Positions 24,779 to 34,165 of a stretch of 64,000 nucleotides of DNA are shown here, one piece after another. How positions within the stretch are numbered: position 1 is the stretch's first letter; every line of letters starts with the position of its first letter. A program made the position numbers and the translations under genes. The notes below the pieces were generated by a model. The model was not told the origin of the DNA. It saw only the letters and a program-made list of their open reading frames with translations, and made no database searches. Origin of the DNA: Hymenobacter latericoloratus (lineage in GTDB: Bacteria > Bacteroidota > Bacteroidia > Cytophagales > Hymenobacteraceae); assembly GCF_014199535.1 (NCBI RefSeq), contig NZ_JACHNV010000002.1, positions 558,001-622,000 of the forward strand, written 5' to 3'.

Positions 24779-27106
24779 TTAGTGCTGCACGGCTACGCGG
24801 CTGCTGTAGCGCACCCCGCCGGCTAGTACCCGCACCGAGTACAGGCCGTTCGCCAGCGTCCGGACATCGAGCGTAGCGGTTTCGGCGCCGCCCAGGGCCT
24901 GGGTACGAGTCAGCACCAACTGCCCCAGGGGATTGTAGAAGCTGATAACGGCATCTTGGCGACCCCGCAGCTCAGGCAGGCGCAGCTGCACCTGGCCGGC
25001 GGCCGGGTTCGGGAACAGCTCAATACCCATGTTCAGGGGAGCCGCGGTGGCGGTGCCAGTTACCGTGGTGCAGTTGCTGATGTGGGTGCCTACGTTGGTA
25101 TATACATCGGCGCCCAGAGCCTGCCAGCCGTCCTGGGCCTGGCTCCAGCGGGCCTGGCCGCGGCTTACGGTAGGCTTGCGCACCAGGGTATTGTCGCGGG
25201 TTGAGCCGCCGGGCACGGTCCAGGCGTTGTTGGCCGGCGTCTGGCCAATCACCCCAATCACGTCGAGCGTATCCGCATCCGAAAACAAGCCAATAGCGTG
25301 GGGACCGTTAAAGAAGCCTACCCCCGACTGCAGATCGGTCTGGGCCTGTACCACAGAAGAGGTGACGCCCGTATTGGCAATAACGTACACGTCGCCGGGG
25401 GCAATGATGCCGCTGAGGGTGGCCGTTTGCGAGGGGGTAGTGGAGCCGGGCGCGTATAGGCGCACCTGCATGCCTTCGAGGCTAACGGCGGCCGGCGAGG
25501 GGTTGAAGATTTCCAGCACTTTGGTGTTGCCCGCCACGCCCTCCACGTATTCCGAGAAAAACAGGTCGGTGCAGGGCGAGCCCACCGGGGCCTGGTCGTC
25601 GTTCTGAATAGTAAGGACGTGAGCGGCCGGAGCGCCTAGCACGGCCCCGCCCGTAGTGGGGGCACCCAGCACCAGGCGCAGGGTTTCGTTGGGCTCGGGC
25701 TGGGCGTCGCCCACTACCGTTAAGGTTACCGTCTGGGTCTGGGAGGCCTGCCCGGCCGCGAAGGTTAGGCTGGTGGTAGTCAGGATATAATCGGCGGGGC
25801 TGGTGGCCGTGGTGCCGGTGGTGCTAACCGATACGGGCACGGTTACCGCCGCGGTGGGGGCGCTGCCGCTGAGCGTCACGTTTACCGAGTAAGTGCTGCT
25901 CGTGCCGGCCTCGCCCTCGGGCAGGCTGCCGCTGGCCGAAGCAAATGTGATGGTCGGTGCCGGACCGTCGTCGTTGGTAACCGTCAGCTCGTGCGAGGCC
26001 GGGCCGCCCACAGCCCCGCCCTCCGCGGGGTTGCGCAGGGTCAGCACCACCGTTTCGTTGGCTTCGGGCTGGGTGTCGCCGTTCAGGGTTACGGTTACCG
26101 TCTGGGACGTTTGGCCGGCCGCGAAGGTCAGGGTCTGGGGCGAGGCAAAGGCGAAATCCTGGCCGGCCGTGGCGGTGGAAGTAGCCGCATCCAGGGCTAC
26201 TTCCACGGTCAGGGGAGCGGTAGGCGCCGGCGTCACCGAAACAGTAGCCGTATAGGTACTGGTGCCGGTGTTACCTTCCGGCGCGCTGCCCGTAGCCGTG
26301 GCGAAGAAGAACGTGGGCAGCACCTGGAAGCCCCAGGCCCGGGCTACCAGATCGGGGTAGGTGATGTAGGGGTTGAAGTTGCCCTGGCTTTTGGCGGCGC
26401 GGCGGTTTCGCTCCCGCTCCCGGGCATCCACCGGGTCGGCCAGGTGCCACTGGTAGAGGGTCTGCAGGTTGGCGGCGGCCGTAATTACTTCCTTGCCCGC
26501 ATCAAACTTCTCGTTCTGGTGCATGGTGTAGAAGTAAAAGATGGCCCGGGCCAGATTGCCCTTGTGGTCTTCGCGGGGCTCAAACTGCGTGTCCGTATCC
26601 TCGCTGTACTCGTTGATGTTGGCCGTCGGGATGCTGGTCTGGCTCTGGTTGTTGCGCATCCAGAGGCGGGTTTGGGCATCCGGAATTTCTGCAAACGGGT
26701 CGGAGCCGCGGTTGCTGTTCCAGGTGTCGTAGGTCGGAAACAGGTGGTGAATGTCGGAGCGCATGCGCACTACCTCGTCAAACCACGACTGGGGCACGGT
26801 ATGCTCGCAGTTGATGCGCGTGACCACGCCGGGGTTGGTGCTGCTGGAGTCCAGGGGCGCGTTTTCGGTGTAGCCCGAGTACACGCATACCACCTTCCCG
26901 TTCTGGTTATCAACGTAATTGTACATGCGGCCCCGGGCCGCGTTGTAGCTCAGCTCGATGCGCTTGCCATCATACCAGTTCTGGCGCAGCCAGGTTTTCA
27001 GGTCCTGGCCCTGCAGGGTAGTAGGCGGAGCCGCCGGAAGCGTTTGAGCCGCGGCCGAACTGAGGCCGAGCGCCACGCCAGCCAGCCAAGCGAAAAAGTG
27101 TTTCAT
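24779..27106 (-). CDS. Secreted endonuclease I with Calx-beta, lamin-tail and T9SS type A domains
   Basis: This 775-residue protein starts MKHFFAWLAGVALGLSSAAAQ, a signal peptide. An endonuclease I (EndA/NucM-type) domain spans about 30-280, with the catalytic NCEHTVPQSWF at 99-109, DIHHLFPTY and NSNRGSDPF, the beta-beta-alpha-metal site. Two Calx-beta-like repeats follow (SAPEGNTGTSTYTATVSV and SLPEGEAGTSSTYSV, each with TFAAGQxSQT), then a lamin-tail-like domain (LFFSEYVEGVAGNTKVLEIFNP), and a type A T9SS sorting domain (ELFPNPAAGQVQLRL, ISFYNPLGQLVLTR, LANGLYSVRV). It would be a surface or extracellular DNase, useful for scavenging phosphate or trimming biofilm DNA. Start at 27106 restores the signal peptide. 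Confidence 0.9.
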   Translation of the reverse strand: MKHFFAWLAGVALGLSSAAAQTLPAAPPTTLQGQDLKTWLRQNWYDGKRIELSYNAARGRMYNYVDNQNGKVVCVYSGYTENAPLDSSSTNPGVVTRINCEHTVPQSWFDEVVRMRSDIHHLFPTYDTWNSNRGSDPFAEIPDAQTRLWMRNNQSQTSIPTANINEYSEDTDTQFEPREDHKGNLARAIFYFYTMHQNEKFDAGKEVITAAANLQTLYQWHLADPVDARERERNRRAAKSQGNFNPYITYPDLVARAWGFQVLPTFFFATATGSAPEGNTGTSTYTATVSVTPAPTAPLTVEVALDAATSTATAGQDFAFASPQTLTFAAGQTSQTVTVTLNGDTQPEANETVVLTLRNPAEGGAVGGPASHELTVTNDDGPAPTITFASASGSLPEGEAGTSSTYSVNVTLSGSAPTAAVTVPVSVSTTGTTATSPADYILTTTSLTFAAGQASQTQTVTLTVVGDAQPEPNETLRLVLGAPTTGGAVLGAPAAHVLTIQNDDQAPVGSPCTDLFFSEYVEGVAGNTKVLEIFNPSPAAVSLEGMQVRLYAPGSTTPSQTATLSGIIAPGDVYVIANTGVTSSVVQAQTDLQSGVGFFNGPHAIGLFSDADTLDVIGVIGQTPANNAWTVPGGSTRDNTLVRKPTVSRGQARWSQAQDGWQALGADVYTNVGTHISNCTTVTGTATAAPLNMGIELFPNPAAGQVQLRLPELRGRQDAVISFYNPLGQLVLTRTQALGGAETATLDVRTLANGLYSVRVLAGGVRYSSRVAVQH

Positions 27107-27250
27107 AAGAGCAAGTGGGTGTGGTAAAGAAAGGCGAAGGGCAAAGGTCGCAAATCCTGTTCGCACCCCTAAGCTACGAAAGCCTTGGCCGGGTTTGGTA
27201 ACAATTCCGTAATACACCGCCCCAGTCGCCCGCGCACGGTTACTACGCAG

Positions 27251-27283
27251 AAAGGCCGGCCCCGTTTCCGGAGCCGGCCTTTT
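27251..27283 (-). terminator. Intrinsic terminator after fasciclin gene
   Basis: Perfect 10-bp arms with an AAAGGCCGGC core (27251-27260, 27273-27282) follow the fasciclin stop on the minus strand. A T run flanks the stem on both strands, so it can act in either direction. Confidence 0.7.
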
Positions 27284-27303
27284 TGGTCGCGCAAGCAAGA
27301 TGC

Positions 27304-28026
27304 TTACTTCGTGGGCATTAGCACCGCGTCAACAACGTGGGTTACGCCGTTCTTGGATACCACATCGGCAATGGTCACGTTGGCCATGCCGCCCTTCGCA
27401 TCGTGCAGCATTACGGTGTTGCCGGAGCGGTGCACCATCAGGGTTTCGCCTTCCACGGTGGTCAGCATCTGGCCGTCCTTCAGGTCGGCGGCCAGCAGGC
27501 GGCCGGGCACCACGTGGTAGGTCAGGATGGTCGTGAGCTTCTGCTTGTTTTCGGGCTGAATGAGCGTATTCACGGTACCGGCCGGCAGCTTGTCAAAAGC
27601 GGCGTTGGTGGGCGCGAAAACTGTAAAGGGGCCCGCGCCTTTCAGCGTTTCCACCAGGCCGGCGCCTTTTACGGCGGCTACCAGGGTAGTGTGCTCGGTG
27701 GAGTTTACGGCGTTATCCACGATGTCCTTGTCCGGGGTCATCATGGCACCGCCTACCATCACGCCCGCCCCCGACGACATCGACATGTTTTTCATGTCCA
27801 CGCCTTTGCGGGGCTTGGTGGTGGCCTTCAGCTTGGCGCCGTCCTCCGACTCACCTTTCACCTTCACTTTGCCATCGTCGGCAACTTTGGTTTTGGTGGT
27901 CATGCCACCTTCCTTGGTTTTGGTTTTCTCGTCGTCCGATTTGGTTTTCATCTTGCCCTGAGCCAGGGTGGTGCCGGTGCTAAAGGTGAAGGCCAGAGCC
28001 AGGGTCGAGAGCAGGTACTTGTTCAT
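27304..28026 (-). CDS. Fasciclin-domain secreted protein
   Basis: This 240-residue protein starts MNKYLLSTLALAFTFSTGTTLAQ, a signal peptide. A low-complexity Lys/Thr/Asp-rich stretch covers about 25-75 (KTKSDDEKTKTKEGG, KVKVKGESEDGAKLK). A single fasciclin (FAS1) domain spans about 100-238, with H1 (GPFTVFAPTNAAFDKLP), the YHVVPGRL motif and the terminal ADVVSKNGVTHVVDAVLMP. FAS1 domains mediate adhesion; here it would be periplasmic or loosely surface-bound, since no T9SS tail or lipobox is visible. It is a single gene with its own terminator. Confidence 0.9.
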   Translation of the reverse strand: MNKYLLSTLALAFTFSTGTTLAQGKMKTKSDDEKTKTKEGGMTTKTKVADDGKVKVKGESEDGAKLKATTKPRKGVDMKNMSMSSGAGVMVGGAMMTPDKDIVDNAVNSTEHTTLVAAVKGAGLVETLKGAGPFTVFAPTNAAFDKLPAGTVNTLIQPENKQKLTTILTYHVVPGRLLAADLKDGQMLTTVEGETLMVHRSGNTVMLHDAKGGMANVTIADVVSKNGVTHVVDAVLMPTK

Positions 28027-28112
28027 CGTGTGAGAGGGGTTGGGGTGAGGATCAGGGGTAGGGGCCCGCCGCCTCGGGCGGGAGGCCAGAATGCCGCTGT
28101 ATACGCAGGAGC

Positions 28113-29609
28113 TTACGCTTGGATGCGCGGGGCCGGCAGCCGGATACTGAATTCACTGTACTCGCCCTCCTGGGAGCAAACGGAAAGCGTGCCCCCGTGG
28201 CCCTTGGTCACAATATCATAACTCAGCGAAAGGCCCAGGCCGGTGCCTTCGCCCGGTGGCTTGGTCGTGAAAAAGGGGTGAAAAACCTGTTCCAGCACCT
28301 GCGGCGAAATGCCCGTGCCGTTGTCGCGCACCTGGATGAGCACCTGCCCGGTGTTTTTCAGCTGGCGCGTGCTTACGGCAATGGTAGGGTGGTAGGTGCC
28401 GGGGGCGGCGTGGCGGGACTTTTGCTGCACCGCGTACAGGGCGTTGGTAAACAGGTTCAGCAGCACCCGGCCCAGGTCTTCGGCCACTACCGCCACCGGG
28501 GCCAGGTGCAGGGCAAAATCGGTGGTGAGGGTGGCATTGAAGTTGGGGTCCTTGGCGCGCAGGCCGTGGTAGGCCAGGCGCAGGTATTCGTCGCAGAGGG
28601 CATTCAGGTTGGTGGGCTGGCGCTGGCCGGTACCGGCCCGGCTGTGCTGGAGCATGGCCCGCACAATGCTGCCGGCGCGGTCGGCGTGCTCGTGCACCTT
28701 CTGCTGGCTCTGAGTCAGGTCGTCGAGCAGCAGGGCCACGTTTTGCTGCGCTTCCTTCGACAAGGTTTCGGTGGCCAGCGCCTCGCGCAGCTCCTGCACC
28801 ATTTCCAGGCCTACCTCCGAGAAGTTGTCCACGAAGTTGAGCGGGTTCTGGATTTCGTGGGCAATGCCGGCCGTGAGGGCCCCCAGGCTCGCCAGCTTTT
28901 CCTGCTGCACCAGCTGGGCCTGGGTGGTGCGCAGGTGCTGCAACGACTGGGCCAGCGACTCATTCTGGCGGCTGAGCAGGGTTTCCTGCTGCAGATTCTC
29001 GCTCCGGAAATAGTACACCACCAGAAACAACGTTAGAAAGCACAGGGCCACGTTGATGTTGTAGAAGTAGGCGCTGCCCGGCACGTAGAGCGAAAACGTC
29101 ACCACCGTCATGGCGTAGCGCACGGCGAAGTAGGCGGCCACGTTCACCAGAAACAGAAACGTCAGCTTCCAGAACGTGCGGAAAAAGAGCATGCCCACAA
29201 TGCTGTTGGTAATCAGGAAGTACTCCACGCCGTTGTAGCGCCGTACCACGGCCGTCAGGGAGCAGATCAGGGTTACGCTCAGGATGTTATAGTAGGCCGA
29301 GGCGTCGTAGCGGTGGTAGTAGTTCAGGACCAGGGGCGGCAGGTGCAGCACCAGCCCGGCCAGGCAGATGCGCAGCGTCAGCCAGTCGGGCGAGTTCAGG
29401 TACACCAGCACGTAGCCGGCGTAAATACCAATGGTAATCCAGCAGATGCCGTTCAGCAGGTGAAGCCGCTTGAGCTGCCACACCGTGAGGCCCGGCTGCA
29501 CCCCCAGGTTAATGGCCCGCCACCACCAATGGCTCAGCCAGGCACCCACCCGCCCCCTAATGGTGCGGGCCGCGGGCCAGGAGCGCAGAGAGGAGGAAGG
29601 AGCAGACAT
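28113..29609 (-). CDS. Membrane histidine kinase with fused multi-helix sensor
   Basis: This 498-residue protein has about six transmembrane helices at 50-200, a coiled-coil at 203-240 (LQQETLLSRQNESLAQSLQHLRTTQAQL) and a kinase core with H251 in AGIAHEIQNPLNFVDNFSE, an N box (NLFTNALYAVQQK), DNGTG, FFTTKPPGEGTGLGLSLSYDI. The HEIQNPLNF variant is typical of Bacteroidota kinases. The kinase half is close to that at 34166-35191. No receiver or response regulator is adjacent. It follows the NTT-HEAT-cNMP gene by 126 bases on the same strand. Start at 29609 chosen over an upstream in-frame one that would add 26 residues without structure. Confidence 0.9.
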   Translation of the reverse strand: MSAPSSSLRSWPAARTIRGRVGAWLSHWWWRAINLGVQPGLTVWQLKRLHLLNGICWITIGIYAGYVLVYLNSPDWLTLRICLAGLVLHLPPLVLNYYHRYDASAYYNILSVTLICSLTAVVRRYNGVEYFLITNSIVGMLFFRTFWKLTFLFLVNVAAYFAVRYAMTVVTFSLYVPGSAYFYNINVALCFLTLFLVVYYFRSENLQQETLLSRQNESLAQSLQHLRTTQAQLVQQEKLASLGALTAGIAHEIQNPLNFVDNFSEVGLEMVQELREALATETLSKEAQQNVALLLDDLTQSQQKVHEHADRAGSIVRAMLQHSRAGTGQRQPTNLNALCDEYLRLAYHGLRAKDPNFNATLTTDFALHLAPVAVVAEDLGRVLLNLFTNALYAVQQKSRHAAPGTYHPTIAVSTRQLKNTGQVLIQVRDNGTGISPQVLEQVFHPFFTTKPPGEGTGLGLSLSYDIVTKGHGGTLSVCSQEGEYSEFSIRLPAPRIQA

Positions 29610-29735
29610 GAGGGTAGAAACCGCGGCGTACCTGAGCCTGCTGGCCCCGGCCGCCGCCCCGGAACCGTGGTCCACCTCAGCCCACACCTGTACTTACGTT
29701 GAAGCCAGACCCACCAGACGGCCAGTGGCCCTGGC

Positions 29736-32700
29736 TTACTTCACCATCTCGCCCACGGCCAGCCCCCTGATTTTCTCGTTTTGGAGGCGCAGGCGCTGGC
29801 AGAGCACCCGCAGAATGTTCTGCAGCACCTCGGCGCACTCTTCCATCACATCATAGAAATCTTCCTGATCGAGGCGGAAGGCAACCACCGGGCCCTGGGC
29901 CACGGCCGAGGCCGAGCGCGGCTCGGCATCCAGCAAGGCCAGCTCCCCGAAAAAGTCGCCCTCATGGAAAACCGCCAGCTGGTGCTCCTCGGTAAAGATG
30001 CCCACCTGACCGGTATAGATGATGAACAGGGAAGTTCCCAGGTCGCCCTGGGCGAAAATCCGGTGCTGCTCCTCGAAGCTCACTTCCTTCATGATGGGCA
30101 CGATGCTGCTGAGCACGTTTTCGGGCGTTTCGGCAAACAGGGAAGTGTTTTTCAGCAGCAGTACCCGCTCCACCGCCGACACGCGCGGGGCCAGGGGCGT
30201 AGGGTGGGCCGGCCCGCCAGGGGTGGGGTAGAGGCTGAGCCAGTGCTCATGCACGGCCGGGTAGCGGGCCGGCAGCAGCTCCAGCACATCCTCGGCGCTT
30301 TCCCGCACCAGCACGTTGGCCGCCTGCAGGTAGGCGCGGAGGGTAGGCACGGTAGCCGGGGTAGGCTGCCACTGGCGCAGGGCCACGCTGATGGTCCAGG
30401 GCGCAAAGGCCTCTTCGCCCCGCTGCAGAATGGTCGTCAGGATGGACTCCGGCGGCACAGGGCCCAGCAGCTGATCAAAGGTCTGGACCTTTTTGGTGAG
30501 GCGGCCTACCTGTACCAGGGCCTGCAAGCCCTGGTACAGGGGGCGCGGAATCAGGTTGTCGAGGATTTCCAGGGCGTTGGCCTGCCGCTCCTGGCCCACG
30601 CGGGCAATGCTGCGCTGGGCGTCGAGGATGGGCTGCCGGTCGTAGAGCTGCAGCAGCAGCCCGAACAGGCGCTGCTGCACCTTGCTCAGCTCGTATTTCA
30701 GGCAGGAACGCAGCTCCACGTTGGCTCCCAGCATACCGTGCAGCAGCTGCTGGGCCAGGCGCATTTCCTTCTGCATCAGGTGCTGAAACAGCGGCGCGTC
30801 GGTCACGACGGTATCGAAGCGGGTGAGGGCCTGCAGGGCGGCCGCGCGCCGGGTCAGGTTGGTTTGCTGGGCCAGCATCACCAGCACGCGGCGTGCGGCC
30901 GGGGTAGCCAGGCGGGCACACACGGCGGTTAAGCGGCGCAGCAGGGGGTAGTCGGTGAGGCGGTGCACGGCTTTTTCCAGGGTAGGCAGCACGGCCGCGC
31001 CCATGCCCACCAGCGCATCGGCCGCTGGTTTGCGCACGGCTTTTTCCTCCAGCAACTCAATGAGTAGGGCTATAACCTCGGGCCCGGGTACCTGGCTGGC
31101 CGCCGCCACGGCTGCCTTCGTAAGCCCCGGCTCCAGGCTGTGCAGGCAGCTGCGCAACAAGGCTACCTGCTGGGGTGGGGGTAGCAATTCCAGCAGCCCC
31201 AGGGCCGTTTGGCGGTGCTCGGCCTCCGGGGCGGCGGCCAGCTCGTGCAGGCGTGCCAGGGCAGGAGGGTGGGTGGGCTCGGCCCGCAGACAGGCCCTGA
31301 TGGCGGCCTGCTGCACCGCCGCGTCAGGGTGGTGCAACGCCTCCGTGGGGTCTGTAGGCAAAGCCGAGCCCCGCCGCCCGGCCAGGTCATGCTCCGGGGC
31401 GTCCGCGTCCTCCAGTGAGGTAACTTCTTCTCGCATCTCAAACACGCTGGTCGGCGGGCCGGCAGGCGGCTGGTTAGGAAACCGGCGACTAAGCACCGTT
31501 TTCAGCTGCGCGAGGTAATACTGATGCGTACGCTGAAGCAGCAGCATAGCCCCCAGCAGCAGCAGGCCCATCCACAGGAAAGGCACCCAGGCCCCAAGAG
31601 CAGGTGCCGCCTGCACCGCCAGCAGCAGCAGGGCCGTCAGGCCCATGCCCACCGGCTCGTAGAAACCCTTCACCAGCGTATGGCCCTTCAGGCGCTCCGG
31701 GGGCGAAAGTGGCTGAAACAACACCAGAAACACCGGCTCGAACACGGCCCGCCGCAGCACTTCCAGCCCCAGATACAGGCCGCAGAAGTACACCAGCTGG
31801 CCGCCCGGCCCTACGCCCAGCAGCTGCAGGGCCCCAAACAGCACTACCCCGCCCAGGGCCGTGAGTGGCAGTAGCAGCAGGGTGCGGGGCAAGCCCAGCC
31901 GATCGAGGCCGTGGCGCGTGAGCAGGAGCTTGCCCAGCATGGCCAGCCCGTAGGACAGGGCCAGCACCCCGCCTACATACTGCAGAATGGTGGCCTGCTC
32001 CAGCAGCTTGTACTTAACATTGACAAAGAAAAAGTACTCTACGCCCGTAGCCACGCCCGCCACGGCCAGCCAGCTCAGGCCCATGGACCCCACCAGCGGG
32101 TTGCTGCCCGGCAGCCTTCCCAGCAGGGGCGAGGGAACGGGCTGGACCGGCCGGGCGGGGGTAGGCCGGGCTTCTACTACGTGCGCCCGGAAGGTGCGGT
32201 GCTGGGTGTACAGCGCCGCCAGGTAGGCGCCAAAAGCCAGCACCAGCAGAAAAACCAGGTCGGTGCGGGCGTGTACGAAAACCGCCAGCACGGCGCCCAG
32301 GGCCTTGGCGGGCATGTCACCGGAGCTGATGACGCTGAACAGGCGCCGGCCCTGGCGCACATCAAACACCACCGCCGACAGCCCCCAGAACTCCAGATTG
32401 GTCAGCAGGTAAATAATGCGGTAGCCCACCATGAGCAGCACGGCCGCGCCCACGGCGCTGGCCTGCAGCAGCACCAGGCCACCCAGCAGCCCCGTGAATC
32501 CGATGGCCGCTACCAACGTGCGACGGGCCAGCGTTTTGAGGGGCCAGGCATGCTCGCAATAGGTATAGGCTTGGGCTACCCCTACCATGCCCAGGGCCCC
32601 TAAGCCATAGGCTAGGGGCAGGTTGCGCTCGGGGTGGTGCTCCAGCAGCAGCACGTTGGCCACCACGTACACCAGAATGGTGCCGATGCCCAGCAGGAAG

Positions 32701-32774
32701 TTATGCAGAAAGAACAGCCACACCGTCTTCGCCTCCCGCGCCCGCACCCCCAAAAACTGCTGCCATGTTTCCAT
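29736..32774 (-). CDS. NTT/MFS-type transporter fused to HEAT repeats and cyclic-nucleotide-binding domain
   Basis: This 1012-residue protein has about twelve helices in its first 430 residues (FFLHNFLLGIGTILVYVVANVLLLEHHPERNLPLAYGLGALGMVGVAQAY and so on), resembling Npt1/Npt2-type nucleotide transporters. Residues about 450-840 are helical with repeated alanine/leucine-rich units (LEEKAVRKPAADALVGMGAAVLPTLEKAV) typical of HEAT repeats. The last ~130 residues are a cNMP-binding domain with GTSLFIIYTGQVGIF and the phosphate-binding GELALLDAEPRSASA. A nucleotide-like signal may gate or localise the transporter. Transport substrate is not readable. A sensor kinase follows 126 bases downstream. 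Confidence 0.8.
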   Translation of the reverse strand: METWQQFLGVRAREAKTVWLFFLHNFLLGIGTILVYVVANVLLLEHHPERNLPLAYGLGALGMVGVAQAYTYCEHAWPLKTLARRTLVAAIGFTGLLGGLVLLQASAVGAAVLLMVGYRIIYLLTNLEFWGLSAVVFDVRQGRRLFSVISSGDMPAKALGAVLAVFVHARTDLVFLLVLAFGAYLAALYTQHRTFRAHVVEARPTPARPVQPVPSPLLGRLPGSNPLVGSMGLSWLAVAGVATGVEYFFFVNVKYKLLEQATILQYVGGVLALSYGLAMLGKLLLTRHGLDRLGLPRTLLLLPLTALGGVVLFGALQLLGVGPGGQLVYFCGLYLGLEVLRRAVFEPVFLVLFQPLSPPERLKGHTLVKGFYEPVGMGLTALLLLAVQAAPALGAWVPFLWMGLLLLGAMLLLQRTHQYYLAQLKTVLSRRFPNQPPAGPPTSVFEMREEVTSLEDADAPEHDLAGRRGSALPTDPTEALHHPDAAVQQAAIRACLRAEPTHPPALARLHELAAAPEAEHRQTALGLLELLPPPQQVALLRSCLHSLEPGLTKAAVAAASQVPGPEVIALLIELLEEKAVRKPAADALVGMGAAVLPTLEKAVHRLTDYPLLRRLTAVCARLATPAARRVLVMLAQQTNLTRRAAALQALTRFDTVVTDAPLFQHLMQKEMRLAQQLLHGMLGANVELRSCLKYELSKVQQRLFGLLLQLYDRQPILDAQRSIARVGQERQANALEILDNLIPRPLYQGLQALVQVGRLTKKVQTFDQLLGPVPPESILTTILQRGEEAFAPWTISVALRQWQPTPATVPTLRAYLQAANVLVRESAEDVLELLPARYPAVHEHWLSLYPTPGGPAHPTPLAPRVSAVERVLLLKNTSLFAETPENVLSSIVPIMKEVSFEEQHRIFAQGDLGTSLFIIYTGQVGIFTEEHQLAVFHEGDFFGELALLDAEPRSASAVAQGPVVAFRLDQEDFYDVMEECAEVLQNILRVLCQRLRLQNEKIRGLAVGEMVK

Positions 32775-32846
32775 TGCCGTACTGCTGCGTCAAAGCCTGA
32801 TATAACCCAAAAGGTGCTACCGGGCCGGATGTGCTACCCTGCTCCG

Positions 32847-33833
32847 CTAGTGGAGCGGACGTTTCTTGATCAGGCCGCCCCGGATGTCGCTCACGCTCTG
32901 CATCACAATGAAGGCGTGGGGGTCCAGCTTACGAATCTCATCGGTCAGATGAATCACCTCCAGCCGCGTCACGACGGTGAAAATGGCCTCGATGCGCAGG
33001 TGCTGGTGGCCGTGGGAGCCGAAGCCGCGGGTGCACTCGTACACGGTGGCCCCGCGGCGCATCTTGTCAGTAATCAGCTGGCGGATGGCCTCGCTCTGAG
33101 CTGAAATGATGGTCAGGCCGGTATACTCCTCAATGCCGGCAATAACGAAATCGACGGTTTTGGCCGCCGAGAGGTAGGCCAGAATGGAGTACAGGGCCGT
33201 TTCTACGGAAAGCAGCCAGGCCGCCACCCCAAAAATGATGATGTTGATAATCAGGATGATGTCGCCGATGGAGCCCGGCAGCTTCTTGCTGATGTACACC
33301 GCCAGAATCTCGGTGCCGTCTAGCACGCCCCCGCCCCGCATGGCCAGGCCTACCCCCGCCCCCAGGAAAAACCCCCCGAACACCGCAATCAGCAGCTTAT
33401 CCTGGGTCAGCGAAGGAAAGGAAACCACCAGCAGCACCCCGGCCAGAGTCAGGATGGTCAGCAGGGTCTTCAGGGCAAAGCGCGGGCCTATCTGGAAGTA
33501 GCCCAGAATGATGAAGGGAATGTTGATAGCCACAATCAGCGCCGACAGCGAAATGCCCGTTACCTGACTGACCAGCAGAGAAATACCCGTAACGCCGCCA
33601 TCAATAAAGCCATTGGGCAGCAGAAAGGCTTTCAGGCCCAGGGCCGCGCAGAATACGCCCACCACCAGCAGAGCCCCGTGCACCAGCAGCTGCCGCAGCC
33701 ACTGCCCCGAGAGCCGGTAGAACAGGCCATAGTCGTGCCGGGAAGCTAGGGTAGCTTCCAGAACCGGCGCCGCCGCCGGCCGGGGTGCCCGCCGGGTGCG
33801 TAAGCGCAACGGAATAAGTTGCTCAATCAGCAT
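32847..33833 (-). CDS. YitT family membrane protein (DUF161/DUF2179)
   Basis: This 328-residue protein has five to six helices (VHGALLVVGVFCAALGLKAFLLPNGFIDGGVTGISLLV, NIPFIILGYF, TILTLAGVLLVV, GGFFLGAGVGLAMRGGGVLDGTEILAVY, DIILIINIIIFGVAAWLL) and a C-terminal soluble DUF2179 domain (GLTIISAQSEAIRQLITDKMRRGATVYECTRGF, HAFIVMQSVSDIRGG). GGxxDG loops are diagnostic of the family. Function is not established; members are proposed inner-membrane transport or regulatory proteins. Start at 33833 is inferred from loss of similarity upstream. Confidence 0.85.
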   Translation of the reverse strand: MLIEQLIPLRLRTRRAPRPAAAPVLEATLASRHDYGLFYRLSGQWLRQLLVHGALLVVGVFCAALGLKAFLLPNGFIDGGVTGISLLVSQVTGISLSALIVAINIPFIILGYFQIGPRFALKTLLTILTLAGVLLVVSFPSLTQDKLLIAVFGGFFLGAGVGLAMRGGGVLDGTEILAVYISKKLPGSIGDIILIINIIIFGVAAWLLSVETALYSILAYLSAAKTVDFVIAGIEEYTGLTIISAQSEAIRQLITDKMRRGATVYECTRGFGSHGHQHLRIEAIFTVVTRLEVIHLTDEIRKLDPHAFIVMQSVSDIRGGLIKKRPLH

Positions 33834-34165
33834 GATGCACTGCCTGCTTGGGATGGAAACGCGGGGCCGGGGCCACCTGCGCACAAAAGTTTTCCCAATT
33901 AATGACGGCCGCTCTGGGCCGGACCGGCGAAAACTTCCGCGTCCTACACTACCTCACTCGCACGCTCAGCTGGCTTCTGGCCCCAGCCAAGTCCCGGGCT
34001 CCGCAACAACCGCCAGGAGTAGGACAGTTAAAGCAGGCCCCTACCGCTTGAGTGCTGCGCACTTTTCTTGTTTTCTTGGAAGAATAAAAATAAAGATAAA
34101 ATAGATGATATGCAGCAAAAGACCGCACTTTATTCTGCGCACTGCCTTTCGGCATTACCGGTTAT
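33834..34165. other. 332-bp intergenic region
   Basis: No gene is recognised. Bases 34070-34130 are AT-rich. The region lies between the start of the YitT gene and the stop of the short histidine kinase, both minus strand. A clear terminator is not visible. Confidence 0.4.
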
